From: Datisca glomerata
Lineage: Eukaryota; Streptophyta; Magnoliopsida; Cucurbitales; Datiscaceae
Direction of reading: 5' to 3'
Assembly (NCBI GenBank): GCA_003255025.1
Contig: QANY01000116.1
Location: 248,001-312,000 of the forward strand
DNA: 64,000 nt
The position numbers were made by a program, and so were the translations under genes. The notes beneath the pieces were generated by a model. It was not told where the DNA came from. It saw only the letters and a program-made list of their open reading frames with translations, and did not search any database. Shown piece after piece: positions 12,178 to 23,313 of this stretch. The first letter of the stretch is position 1. Every line of letters starts with the position of its first letter.

Positions 12178-12418
12178 GTCATCAATCACATAGTCTTCCC
12201 TTTGGCACACCCACATTGCATCTAGATCATGAGCGTTTAACAGAAGATCTGATTTCTTATGCAGAGTCAGAAAAATGACGTTGCACATGAACAATATATT
12301 AACACTTTGACAGACTACACAAAACAAAAAGAATTGCCACCTTTAAAATTTGATAATTAGCCAGCCTTTGGACTCTGTGACTGATGGATCCCTCCTCGAG
12401 TTTTTGAAAATAAAAACG
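12178..12418 (-). pseudogene. TON2: Captured TON2/FASS (PP2A B'' subunit) two-exon fragment
   Basis: Two minus-strand exon pieces match the N-terminal region of TON2/FASS, the plant PP2A regulatory subunit needed for cortical microtubule and preprophase-band organisation. The first, 12418-12341, reads EEGSISHRVQRLANYQILK and ends at a GT donor (ILK then GTGGCA). The second, 12255-12178, begins after an AG acceptor and reads SDLLLNAHDLDAMWVC then VIDD. These match, in order and spacing, EEGSISQRVQKLAKYRFLK and SDLLLNADDLAAMWVC of Arabidopsis TON2 as I recall it. The downstream EF-hand region is missing. An intron is retained between them, so capture was at the DNA level. Confidence 0.75.
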
Positions 12419-13479
12419 AAAAGAAATTCAGCTAATTAAGAAAGAAACACAATATTAATGCATAATGAGAGAGAAGGAAAAGAAAGGGTGTGATCCTGCA
12501 GCAAAAACAAATCTCACTGGTTTTACATCTCTGTACACATCAAAACAAACAACTATAAAAATATCAAGCAAGATTCTCTTTGTTTCGAACTCTACAAAAG
12601 GAAATAGAAATACCTATAAGAATGGTAAACATATAGAGATAGTTATTATGCACTGAAATACATACATCATCAGCTATCAATTAGTCCATACTGCTGCACA
12701 TTCATGAAGTAAGCTATAAATTAACATTTCTGAACTCACATACTTATAACAGAGGATGTGAGGCAGCTAAAAGAGCAAATTAAAAAGATGGGTAATAGTA
12801 TTGTGTTATTAACATTTCTAAACTTTACATATCTATTTCAATAGTATTCTTGGATGCCTGTAAACATTCTCACTGCAACAGGAAGAAAGAATAGTTGAAA
12901 GTTATGCCTGATTGTGTTAACTATCATATATATTTACTTTAACAAACATGTTGACTTACCCATTGAGCTAGAGAAAGTCATTAAACATGTTAAGAAGCTA
13001 AGATCCCATGTACTTGTATTTTGTCAAGCAAGCAATTTACCAATAACAATAGAAGGTTAAAGAAACATTCCAATACTTGAAGAAATAGAGAAGGATACAT
13101 GCAAGTAATCAACTGGGAAACCGAGCAAAGACTTCTCTGTGTAATAGATATGTAATAGGGAATTTCTTGATTCCCTATCATAAGTTTGTATTGAAACATG
13201 TACATAAGACCTTCAGGATTCAACTTACAGAAAAGTTGTTCCATATTTATGGGATCTTGGCTAAGAGAAAAATGGCATGTGTATGCCCATAATATATCAT
13301 TATTACAAAAAAAATAAGCCGCACTCATCTCGATAAAAAACATGCATATCTTTCAAACCCTATATGCCGAGAAATTGTGAACACAAACCCTATATAAAAC
13401 AAAAAGTCACAACAATAGACAAAAAATAGACATGGATTTGAGATTGAAACCCACCTTGCAAGAAAAAAAATCCTTACCT

Positions 13480-13760
13480 CATGTTCTGAGCAGCACAATC
13501 GAAGTAGGAAATTGGGAGATAAAGCTATGCACAGAGCTGGAGGATTGATAGCTGTAAGAGAGATATTGCTACGAGACAAGAGAGAGATAGAGACAAAGCT
13601 GTGAGAGAGAGCTGTGATGAAGCTAAAAGAAAGATCTTCGTGAGAGAGCTGATAGAAAAAGTTTTTCGAGAAAGAGCTTCATAGATAGGGGAGGTAAGAT
13701 TAAGAAAGAACTGTGAGATATTCAAGAGAGAGCCTTTGAAGAGAGAGTCTGATCAATTAG
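13480..13760 (-). pseudogene. Captured 5'-UTR and first-exon-like segment
   Basis: On the minus strand this is a CT-rich leader (TCTCTCTT runs) followed by an ATG (13482-13480) and at once by a strong donor, ATGAGGTAAGG. That is the architecture of a plant 5' UTR with a short first coding exon. It lies upstream, in the same orientation, of the TON2 and TIP41-like pieces, so it may be the captured 5' end of one of those genes. Which gene it belongs to is not shown by the sequence. Confidence 0.4.
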
Positions 13761-14170
13761 GCACGGGCCCTCCTCTCTCTCTTCTTGAACGAAGGTGAAG
13801 CCCTAGGTTATGGGTTTGGCTTTTGAAAGGGAGAAGGTGCAAAAGAGAGAGAAGGTAAATCCTTCATTGTCGACTTATGTTGGAGTTTAAGGTTGAAGAT
13901 TGAGAGCCTCTAAAGGAGAATCGCGAAGCAAAATCACGAAGGAAAGTCATCACTGAAGGAAAATCGCGGGCTTTAATGAAATGCTTGTTGTCTTTTGAGT
14001 GAATAAAAATACCCAATTTTTTGTAAATCCCGCTTTCGTAATACAAGTCCCGCTAAACTTATTTCACACTCTTGTTTTTTTAACTTTTGAACTGGAAATT
14101 TTTTACAAGATTCAAAAAAATCTAGTTGTTTTGAGTATATTACAAGAGCAGACCATGAAACATGTATTTA

Positions 14171-14201
14171 AATCCTGTCGAATATCATATTTGTTGTAGT
14201 G
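14171..14201 (-). repeat. CACTA right terminal inverted repeat
   Basis: Reads CACTACAACAAATATGATAT on the minus strand and pairs with the left end at 10202. AAT follows at 14202-14204. Confidence 0.9.
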
Positions 14202-15665
14202 AATGGACCTCATCTTAGTACTGGATGTCAATCTGGTAATTATTTTGCTCTTTTTCAGTCAGAACATGCTAATTTTCTTGAGAATTACATCACGCCGAAT
14301 AACCCATTGTCCAGCACTTATAACCGAGGGTGGCGAAATCACCCAAAATTTCTCTTGGAAGAATAGTAAAAATGTGATGAATACACCAATTGCTACTCAC
14401 CCTCACTTTCAACCTCAACAACCTGAATTTTCTTTAGAATATGCTCTTGCCCAGCTCACAGTCAATACTACTCAATTTGTGGGAAGAACAGATGCTACAC
14501 TTCAGAGGCAAGAAACAAGTATTCAGAATCAAGTTGCATCTATTCAAAATTTGAAGCTTCAAATTGGTCAACTATAATAAATACTCACTCAAAGACCACA
14601 AGGTTCTCTACCGAGCAACACCGAGAGGAACCTAAAAGAACAAGTAAACGTCGTTACTCTTCGTAGTGGTAAGGAGTTAGCAGAACTTCAGAAAGTCACT
14701 TTTGAAAATTCTCAGTCAATTAAAGCGATAGCTGAGACAACGGTGATGATCTTGCCAAGAGCTCAAAAAAGAAGGAAGGCAAGCCTAAGTCAAACCTCTT
14801 TCTTGATAATCCTCCACCATATGTTTCACCTATTCCATACCCTCAGCAGTTCCAAAAACAGAAATTGAACAAGAAATTTTCTAAGTTTCTTGATGTGCTT
14901 AGAAAACTACATATAAACATCCTTTGTTGATGTTTTGGAATAAATTCTGAGCTATATCAAACTAATGAAGGATATTTTCTCAAACAAGAAGAGAAGTATG
15001 AGAAAATTACAGAATAAATTGCTTCCAAATTCAAAGGACCCTGGGAATTTTACTATTCCTTGCACCATTGGGAATTCATATTTTGAAAAAAATTTATATG
15101 ATCTTGGGGCTGGCTATATCAATTTACAAGAGCTAGGTCTTGGAGAATCTAAGCCCTCGACGATATCTTTACAGTTAGTTGATCGGTCTATCAGATATTC
15201 ATTGAGGATTATTGAGGATGTTTTGGTAAATATGGACAATTTATTTTCCCAGCTTATTTTATTGTACTTGACATGAAGGAAAATCAAGAAATTCTAATTA
15301 TTCTTGGTACACTATTCTTAGCTACGGGAAGTACTCTTATTGATGTGCAAAAAGGAGAATTTATTTTGAGAGTGCAAGAAGATCATGTAATTTTCAATGT
15401 CTTCAAATCAATCAAACACTCAAATGCTATGAATAGTTATTTGCGGGTGGATTGTGCAGAATTGAGAGAAGGTAAACCTAGATACCAACCATCTATTGAA
15501 AAACTATTGGTGTTAGACCTCCACCTTCGGTACACATTTATGGAAGAAGCATATACTCTTCCTTTCATTATCACTGCTATGTTAAATGGTAAAAAGAAGA
15601 TAAATTGTTAAGGGTGTTGAGAGAGCACAAAACGATCTTAGGCTTGTCAATTTCTAACACAAAGG
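14202..15665 (+). pseudogene. Athila gag C-terminus and protease region
   Basis: Continues the gag frame after the CACTA insertion: the second half of the zinc knuckle, then NNPLSSTYNRGWRNHP (about 14300), a Gln-rich coiled-coil (14440-14570), EQVNVVTLRSGKEL (about 14640), PYVSPIPYPQ (about 14815) and FTIPCTIGNSYFEKNLYDLG (about 15045-15105). The last block holds the aspartic-protease active-site region; the canonical DLGAS is DLGAG here, with a small deletion after it. LGTLFLATGSTLIDVQKGEF (15307-15360) follows. Multiple stops and frameshifts are present (for example 14575, 14925-14955, 15275). The sequence stops just where reverse transcriptase should start. Confidence 0.82.
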
Positions 15666-17317
15666 GAATTCTAAAGTCAGTGGACTGGGTAAAGCCTGGA
15701 TGATCATTATGTCTGGTTGAAGACATTAAAGCAAGTGCTACCAGGAGGCAACCCGATTTTATTTCTATTATTTCATTTTTTTAGTTTTTTTAATTATTTT
15801 CTTTTGCTTATTTTATTTTTGTTATTTCTTCAGGTTTTTAAATTAAAAAAAACTATGGATGAATTTGGCTCATGCACCACTTTCCCCTCAGTTGGAGACA
15901 ACATGAACAATGCAGAGAATGATGATGATGTTAGCTCATCATTGTTCAAGAAAGTCCTCTCTACTTACCCCTTTTACATATTTTCTTTTCATTGAGGACA
16001 ATGATAATTTTTAGTTTGGGGGTGGTGGCTTTAATTAAAATTTCATTTTTTTGGCGTTCTGTTGTAGATAACACTAACACCTATGATGGGATTGGTTTTG
16101 AATTATTGATAGTTTTGGAAAAAATGATGAATTTGTATCAGTGGGTATCCAAATCAATTAATAATTTGCATTTCACTAGAGAATCTTGACATATTGAGCA
16201 CCTAGCCTTGAGCATTTCATTATCTTTTTGCTTAGAGAATGTTTATGTGACTTAAGAAATCATTATGATCTCATAAGAATTATAGAACCAATTTGATTAT
16301 TGTTTGAGGTAAAATTCAAGGCTACGCTTCACATAGGACATGATTTAGGTCATCTTTGGACCGTTTGAGCATTCCACGCCAACCTGTGCATAATTATTTT
16401 CCATTCATCTATGTTGAGCCTAAATAGCCATTTCTTATCACCTATGACAATTTCTCAATCTTATAAAATGTTTTCACTAATAACACTTTTTACTCATAGT
16501 ATTTGGATGTTTTAGAAAAATACTTGGAACTATGACAATCTGGGTGGATGGGAGGAGTTTCAATATAAAAAGAAAATTATGAATAAATTTGATTCTGTAG
16601 TCTCTTGGACTTGAGTGACTAGGCTCGTAGGAGAGCTTAAAACCTAATACCCTAAGACCAACTGGTTTGGGAGCTATTAGCTAAAAGCTCTTTAAGGAAA
16701 AGAGAAGCTTAAGGAAATCAAATTAAAAAAAAAAAAAAGAACGGTTGAGCATGGTTGATAATTCAAGAGGTGGAATCACAAGTTTGGGGGATGTTACAAG
16801 AAAAGTTGAGTTAAGCTCGTTGATTCTTAGAATGCATGTGTGATATGAGTAAAGATTGAGCCGAAATAATATCATTTATCCTACCTTAAACCCTAGCCAT
16901 ACATTACAAGCCTACGAAACTCCTAATGATCCAAAGTGTTGTGGTTTGCCTACATTAGTGGAGAGTGACATGAAAAATTGGTCTATGAAGTTCTAACCTA
17001 GTAATAGATTAATAGATCCGTTTTTATAAGACTTGGTTGCATGAACTCATTTAAGACTAAGAAGTTGGATGGCTTAAGGTGACATACACCCACTTGGGGT
17101 TTTTCAAGGTGTAATGTAAGTTGGTAGTTGTGTTGATCATAATTCAGAAGTTTTTCTTAGGTTATCGCTATTTTGAAATCTCTGATGCATGTTTAGCAAG
17201 TAAACTAGTTAATTATTTGATCTGTAGTTTTTCTTAATTAGTGTTGAATGTTTTCTTATTTGATTCTTTATTTTAGTTTTGCTTGAGCACTAGCAAAAAG
17301 TTAACTTTGGAGGTATT
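15666..17317 (+). mobile_element. Athila 3' non-coding region; pol deleted
   Basis: After a truncated junction near 15660-15720 the sequence reads AAGCAAGTGCTACCAGGAGG and CAACCCG, a motif characteristic of the end of Athila pol. So the whole RT-RNase H-integrase block (normally about 3 kb) is gone. ATTGAGGACAATGATAATTT with TTTGGGGGTGG at 15990-16025 is another conserved Athila signature. No env-like ORF is visible. Short ORFs here (for example 15717-15995) are chance frames. Confidence 0.7.
17296..17317 (+). other. Athila polypurine-tract region
   Basis: AAAAAGTTAACTTTGGAGG precedes the 3' LTR start. It corresponds to the purine-rich second-strand primer in Athila elements. Similar GTTTGGGGG motifs occur upstream at about 16012 and 16783. 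Confidence 0.5.
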
Positions 17318-18975
17318 TGATGAATGTGTTTCACACTCATATTTTAGATAATCTTAACTTTAATTCTATTGGTTCTTTGAGTTTTATTGTTTGATTTATA
17401 TTTGTTTTTATTTTTATCTTGTAGGTTAGTGATTCAAATGCATTTGGGTTGATTTTGAAAGACTTGGAAGGCAAAAATGAAAATATAACAAGAAGAATAC
17501 AAATCTGGGCAGAATGACCAGCATCGCGACGCTGGAAGAAACCACAAGAAGCAGTAAGCCAGCGTCGCGGTTCTGGCTTCCCAGCATCACGATGCTAGCG
17601 CGTGATAGATTGGCCAGCGCGACGTTTGCGCTATTTTAGATTTTTTTGTAATTTTTTTGCTCCAATCCAAACCTTGATGAACCCTAGTGTATAAATTTAA
17701 TATTTTAGGATTCTTGGAAGGACTCTTTGGACGTGATAGGAAGAGGAGAAAGCCTTTGGGAGAGGAAACAAAGCCGGATCCAATCAGGAAACAGATCTCA
17801 ACTTCAATTCATCCTCAAATCTACTTTTTCTTCTCTTTTCCTCTATGTTCATGAATATTATTAGGATGTTTTCTTATTCTAGTATGTTCTAAATTTCTTA
17901 TCTAGGGCTAAGACGTAGCCAAACAATGATTATTCATAAATTTTGATTTTCAATTCAATCTATGTTTATTTAGTATTATTGAGTGTTATAATCTATTCTT
18001 AATGCTTGTGATCGTCTGACCAATTATTGCATGATTTTGGATTTAACTCTAAGACTCAGAAGTGATGATTAAATTTTCTCTTAATTTATTATACCATCAG
18101 AATTTCATAATTTAAAGTTAATTATGGATCTAGTGTAGCAATTATAATTTATTGTGCTTAATCAGTTTTAATTTATTTAATCTTGACAGAGATGTGAGAT
18201 TAGTATTTTTTATTCATTGTTATCGATGCTTGAGAAAGATTGATAATTACATTAGAGAAATTCATTGTCAATAATTTGATAAACATTGATTGATTGAGGT
18301 TTAAAATTTAGAGCACGTTTGATTTGGTGAATAAGAACATCCTAAAGCTTTTAACTATTTAAATTTGAATTATTTTTTCTGATCAGGTATTAATTTTTCA
18401 GTTCATTTTTTTCATTCAAAATCATAATTTTTCGTCATTCTCAATTAGAATTAATGTATAGTTAATTTCAATATTTTAATATCAATCAATCTTGTGTAAG
18501 ATACTCTAATTTCATAGAAATTTTATTACTTGACGATAATAGTGTATACTTGCACTTTAGAAAAATTGAAATCCCAGCAGCCACACCGTAGAGATGTCGG
18601 ATTAGTATATTTGATTCATTGTTATTGATGCTTGAGAAAGATTGATAATTACATTAGAGAAATTCACTGTCAATAATTTGATAAATATTGATTGATTGAG
18701 ATTTAGAATTTAGAGCATGTTTGCTTTGGTGAAATAAAAAATCCTAGATCTTTAACTATTCAAATTTAAATTATTTCTCCTTATCAAGAATTAATCTTTT
18801 TAGTTTATTTTTTCTTTCAAAAATCCTAACCTCTTGTGATTCTCAATTAGAATTAATGTATAGTTAATTTCAACATTTTAATATCAATCAATCATGTGGA
18901 CGATACCATATTTTCATAGAAATTTTATTACTTGACGATGATAGTGTACACTTACGCTTTAGAAAAATCATAACA
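17318..18975 (+). repeat. 3' LTR of the Athila element
   Basis: Starts TGATGAATGTGTTTCACACT and ends near AAAAATCATAACA. It matches the 5' LTR throughout, including the internal duplication (about 18200-18545 and 18600-18960). TATA-like GTATAAATTTAATA lies at about 17688. GC-rich palindromic blocks lie at 17515-17635. Confidence 0.85.
17515..17635. repeat. GC-rich palindromic cluster in the Athila LTR
   Basis: Several variants of CCAGCGTCGCGACGCTGG occur here (CCAGCATCGCGACGCTGG, CCAGCGTCGCGGTTCTGG, CCAGCATCACGATGCTAG, CCAGCGCGACGTTTGCG). Each can form a stem, in otherwise AT-rich DNA. The 5' LTR has only about one and a half units at 7795-7835. Confidence 0.75.
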
Positions 18976-19169
18976 ACCACCATCCATTTTAGGGCGTGAG
19001 TATTTAAAGCTTGATGTTTCAACTACAAATCTTAACAAATATTCTGAACATCATGTTTCTACTGTTGAGTCATCGTGAGGAGGTGGAAAACCGTTTTGAG
19101 GAGCTCAATCGAGTAAGCTTTGTAATTGGCTTTCCATTGACTTTACTTGTTTCTTTAATTCTATATTTC

Positions 19170-19330
19170 AACTCAACTCTTTTTCTTGGAAGATGTGGGT
19201 GGGGCTCCATGTCCAAGACCTTTATTTCGTCTGAGGATTTCTTCAACTATCTCTTCTTTGGTGCAAAGTGTGATATCCTCAGCGATAGACTCATCCCGTA
19301 AAACATACATGATTTCCTGTAACATCTTGT
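19170..19330 (-). pseudogene. Possible plant transposase C-terminal fragment
   Basis: The minus strand is open and reads KMLQEIMYVLRDESIAED, then LCTKEEIVEEILRR and NKGLGHGAPPTSSKKK. A pattern of IxxEI..R.KGLGxGxxP is reminiscent of the C-terminal end of the plant En/Spm second ORF (Transposase_24-like). No other domain is present and the flanks are not recognised, so this is a tentative call. Confidence 0.25.
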
Positions 19331-19439
19331 TGAGCCAAATTCAAGATAAATATATTCATCCATCAGAAAATATCGAAAAAGCATCCATCAAAATCTAATT
19401 CAAAGAAATGTCACTAAAATAGCAACTTCTAAAAAAGAA

Positions 19440-20190
19440 AAGACGTGTGAGAACATTAAAAATTCAAATTTTGAATATTTGCATAATCTTTATATAGATG
19501 TTTAACTCTCTATTTTATGCATTTTTATGTATGAAAAATTATCATAGAAGATTTTTACAACAAATGTACACTTTCAACTCATTAAAGGGTTGATTCATAT
19601 TGAGTTAATTTATACTCCTCAAAGACTTTATCCTCATCTTCATTGATTGGGTTGATGATAAAGATATCTCATTATCAAATTTATAAGAAAATTATCCATG
19701 CATAAAAATAAAACTCATGATTAAGAGTAAGAGATGAAGAAATATGAACAAACACTTATATATGGAAAAAGAAACAAAGAGTATACACTACATGAGTATG
19801 AATGAGAGGGGATGTAGAATAATGAACAATAGATATTGTTAGCTAATATGCAAGAAATTTAAATTACCTTAAGAAAAAAATGAGAGAATATGAGTAGATG
19901 AATAGAAATGTAAACTCATTTTCTCACTATCTTGAAAAATCTCTCATATTTTTTAAACACTATCTCTGTAAAAAGGTATCCTCTCATTCTCTCTAAAAAA
20001 TGACATTCTCTCAAGTGAAAATTTCCTCTCTATTTATAGGCAAACTTAGAGCTTCAATTTTTGTTTTTAGTCATTTTGCTCATTTTTTATTTGTTTAGCT
20101 CTTGGACCATTCTTTTTCATTTTTAATCCATGAGTTATTTTTCAAATTATACACATAATCTTAAACTAGTATATTGGTAAAAAATAAATT
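19440..20190 (-). mobile_element. LTR-like block, inverted copy of 2140-2780
   Basis: The reverse complement shares ordered landmarks with 2140-2780: GCCTATAAATAGAG, GAGAGAATGAGAGGATACC, TTTACATTTCTATTCATC, TTAGCTAACAATATC, CTCATGTAGTGTATAC, GATAATGAGATATCTTTATC and GAGAGTTAAACATCTATAT. It ends about 350 bp upstream of the GLR exon-2 remnant. Together with the left copy it forms an inverted pair around the Athila locus. Solo LTR or fragment; family not identified. Confidence 0.55.
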
Positions 20191-20538
20191 GAGTATTTTT
20201 AAAATATTTGATGAGACAAAATATAGTATCCACACTACTAGTACAAACAACTTGTTAACTGAGTTTTAAATGTCACATGTGAAATGTAAAAAAGGACTTT
20301 ACACCTATGGTTTTAAAATATTTTCGTCCTGCAAAACTTCCAAAAATTTCGGCATTTTTAATTTTGCAGCATTTTCTTTAAAATTAACCGCTTGAAACCT
20401 GTCGTTTTTGCAATTTTTGTCTTTTTCTTTTGTCAAGGAGAAAATGATTGAATAACCGACGATCGAATTCTTCGCAAGGATAAATTCCTCAAGTATGTTT
20501 GATTCAGTCTACCATTTTTTTTATTTGCCTTGGTGCAG
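20191..20538. other. Region upstream of GLR exon 2; exon 1 absent
   Basis: No GLR exon 1 (signal peptide plus VGVxLDxxSWxGK motif) is seen here or in the preceding kilobase. The segment ends with a normal splice acceptor, TTGGTGCAG. Confidence 0.5.
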
Positions 20539-21875
20539 CACTAGACTTGATAAAGAATGAAGAAGTGCAAGCCATAATAGGGCCAGAAAATTCAATGCAG
20601 GCCAATTTCATAATTGAAGTGGGAAGCAAATCACACGAACCCATCCTATCATGTTCAGCAACAAGCCTTTCTCTTTCGTCCCACAGAAGCTCCTAGTTTT
20701 TTAGAGTCACAACAAACGACTCTTCTCAAGTAAAAGCCATTAATGCAATCGTTAAACACTTCGGATGGAGACAAGTTGTGCCTGTCTACATAGACAGTAC
20801 AGTTGGGTGAAGGGATTATACCTTACCTGATCGATGCCTTACGAGACGTTGACGCAAAAGTCCCATACTAATGCGTGATTTCTCCCACCTCCACAGGCGA
20901 TCAAATCTGCCAAGAGCTTTAAAAGCTAATGACGATGCAAACTAGGGTTTTCGTCGTCCACACGATAGTGGGACTCGGGGCTTGCATCTTTTCAAAGGCT
21001 AACGAGATTGGAATGATGAGCAAAGGATATGTTTGGATAATGACGGATGAGATGACCAATCTATTACATTTGATCGATCCTAAAGTTTTTGACTCGATGC
21101 AAGGTGTATTAGGAGTCAAGACTTATGTCCCTCAATCAAAACCGCTCGGATACTTCAAATCTCGATGGATGAGAAAAATCTAAGTAGATAATCCCAACAT
21201 CGACAAACCGGAATTGGAGGTGTTTGGTCTATGGGCTTATGATGCTGTTTGGGCACTAGCCTTCGCAATCGAGAAAGTCAGCACCTTAAATATTATAGGA
21301 TATAATAGAACAGTAACAACTTCCAACAACTCAACAGATCTGAATAAAATTAGGATTAATCTAAATAGTTCAAAATTTCGTGACGCATTATCAAACACAA
21401 AATTTAAAGGTCTTGCAGGAGAATTCAATCTAATTAACGGAGAGTTACATTAGTCAACATTTCAAGTAATTAACTTGATTGATAATAGAGGAACGGATAT
21501 TGAACCCCACAAACAGATCGGACAAAAGATTACTAAAATCAACCACGAAGAAGCTAAGCCCAATAATATGGGCAGGGGATTCAACACCGACGCCAAAGGG
21601 GTGGCCAATACCAACGTATGGGAAGAAATTGAGAATAGGAGTTCCAGTTAAAGATGGGTTTAATGAATTTGTTAAAGTGAGTTATGATGTTAACAGAAAC
21701 ACTACGGATGTAACTGGGTATTGTATATGTGTTCATTACCTGGCGATGATAGAGTGTGATAGAGTCATTACCTGGTGATAGAGTCATTACCTTTACGCTA
21801 TCAGCTACGAATTTATTCCCTTTTGGAATGCCAGCTTGTAGCTTCGATGACGTGACTTATCAAGTATACACCGGG
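20539..21875 (+). pseudogene. Glutamate-receptor-like (GLR, clade II-like) exon 2, inactivated
   Basis: Encodes most of the amino-terminal ligand-binding-like domain (ANF receptor fold) and the start of the S1 segment of a plant GLR, a ligand-gated cation channel of plant membranes. Recognised blocks: EVQAIIGPENSMQANFII (20555), NAIVKHFGWRQVVPVY (about 20740), VFVVHTIVGLGACIFSKA (20950), GYVWIMTDEM, FGLWAYDAVWALAFAIEKV (21220), FKGLAGEFNLINGEL (21400) and RIGVPVKDGFNEFVKV (21630). It starts after a TGCAG acceptor and ends at a GGTAAGTG donor (21876). In-frame stops lie at 20694, 20920, 21181 and 21451, there is a frameshift near 20806, and a tandem duplication of GATAGAGTCATTACC lies near 21755-21790. 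Exon 1 and the channel-pore exon are missing. Confidence 0.9.
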
Positions 21876-23313
21876 GTAAGTGATTTCAATCTCTTTTATA
21901 TTTTTGCTGCCCTTTTTTTTCAGACATCAACACCACCTCATAATTTGGACAATATAATAAGCCAATCATTATGATTGGGATAAGAGTAATCTCACGTTTA
22001 AAGAACAAGAGAAGAGAAGAGAAGCTCAGATTTGAATGGCTTAGATTTTTTTTAAACAGAAAAAAAAATAATATCAAAGTTTTTTTAATTCCCATGTCAT
22101 CAGATCTTCACCATTGATATTTTACGCAATGCTTGATATATTAAACATATTCGATCATATTGATCCCTCAGCAGGAGTAAATTTGTTTACCCATTGTTGA
22201 TAATTTTCTTTTCTGTTTTGCTATGTTTAAAAATTAAAAATATTTTCAATTGAAACACCTTTTGGGAGATTTTTTGAAAACAACACAATGTTTTCATAAT
22301 TTTGGTTCATTTATTCGTTTTCAAAAATTAATCTATGTATAAATTGTTCTTTACAATTATATTATCGTACCCGAAAATATTTGATGCAAGAAATTTTCAA
22401 TCATTCAAAATAAAAAAAACGATGTTTTGACTTTTAATCATCAAACAACTTTGTTCTTTGCAAACAATATAAATCTATTTTTGAGATCCAATTTAATAAA
22501 CTATTTTTAAAAACTATTTTCAAAAAGCATACTCCCAACTGGACTACTACGAATACCTCTATGTAATTAGTATCATCCAAATATCTTTATATTTATAGAT
22601 CCTCGATGTCACAAATAATTAAGTCCACGTTATATTCACAATGATACCGAAAATAGAATGTAATAACATAAGAGGTTATATTTTAAATATCTAGACTATT
22701 TACTTTTTTATCTACTTAAAAAGTAGTTCACTTTAATATTTAATTACGAAAAACATGTTAATCTTAGTTTTTCAAAATAATAGCTTCAACATTTTTCAAA
22801 AACTTCTATTTTTTTCGTTGAATAATGGTGGGTATATATGCAGCAAACTCAACTTGGTCTCTTCAATGCCTTCTTGAAATTTATCTCCTAGTTAGTTCAT
22901 TTTTCTATGTGGCTATTTTCCCAAATATTCATACACGGGGTTATAATTTTGATGTTTATTCATCGATGAGCTTGTCTCTCTCTCGATTAGCTTCTCTCTC
23001 TCATTTAAAAACAGAGAACATTCTGATTTAGGGATATGGGTTTTATTTTTCAGACGTAATGAAAGGGTTGTGGGCAAAGAAGCAAGCAAAGATGAAGAAA
23101 AGCCAATTAGATTCAGACGGGAAGAATGACATTGTTTTGTTATTTTAATGCATTGAGTTATCAAGGGTAACAGAGCTTTGTGTTATTCTAGAGGTAATTA
23201 AAACAGTATTTTTATGCAACGATTTAAGGTTGGAAAATAATCTCCTACGTCAATTCCCTAATAATTTACTACTATTCCCAAAATTGTCGTCGATCTAAAT
23301 ATGTAGAGTATAT
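21876..23313 (+). other. GLR intron remnant without recognisable exon
   Basis: Follows the exon-2 donor. I looked for the M1-M3 pore exon (DAVVGD, LTQSYTASL-type motifs) on the + strand and did not find it. The stretch is AT-rich with short chance ORFs only. It ends at the TATAT duplication flanking the Tat element. Confidence 0.5.

Larger units (their letters stand above)
10202..14201 (+). mobile_element. Non-autonomous CACTA transposon, 4,000 bp, with captured gene fragments
   Basis: The left end CACTACAAGAAATATGTCAT and the reverse complement of the right end, CACTACAACAAATATGATAT, are matching terminal inverted repeats (about 31 bp). The 3-bp target duplication AAT is perfect (10199-10201 and 14202-14204). 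Removing the element would bring the two halves of the Athila gag zinc knuckle (CX2CX3HX4C) together in one frame. No CACTA transposase domain is seen inside. It carries pieces of at least three host genes: TON2/FASS, TIP41-like and an LRR protein. Movement would need a transposase supplied in trans. Confidence 0.92.
7594..18975 (+). mobile_element. Athila-lineage Ty3/gypsy element, degenerate, CACTA-interrupted
   Basis: Two direct LTRs begin TGATGARTGTGTTTCACACTC and bracket an Athila-type internal region. Internal parts in order: a primer-binding region TTTTTGGCACTGTTGCCGG, a split gag, a gag-protease remnant, the post-pol motif CCAGGAGGCAACCCG, the motif ATTGAGGACAATGATAAT with TTTGGGGGTGG, and a polypurine region. 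Reverse transcriptase, RNase H and integrase are absent; the deletion lies at about 15660-15720. Flanking pentamers GTCAC (7589-7593) and ACCAC (18976-18980) differ by two transitions and could be a decayed duplication. It appears to sit in the leader/LTR region of the older minus-strand Ogre/Tat remnant. Confidence 0.85.

Noticed and set aside
13325..13725. Membrane-protein-like minus-strand ORFs
   Set aside because: They lie in a CT-rich leader-like segment and the downstream intron-like DNA; hydrophobicity comes from composition.
19011..19301. 96-codon + strand ORF with an acidic stretch ending at a donor-like site
   Set aside because: The minus strand of the right half gives a better protein-like reading; the + frame has no family match.
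22825..23031. Possible GLR pore exon in the intron
   Set aside because: No pore or pre-M1 motifs are present; the ORF is short and unlike any GLR segment.
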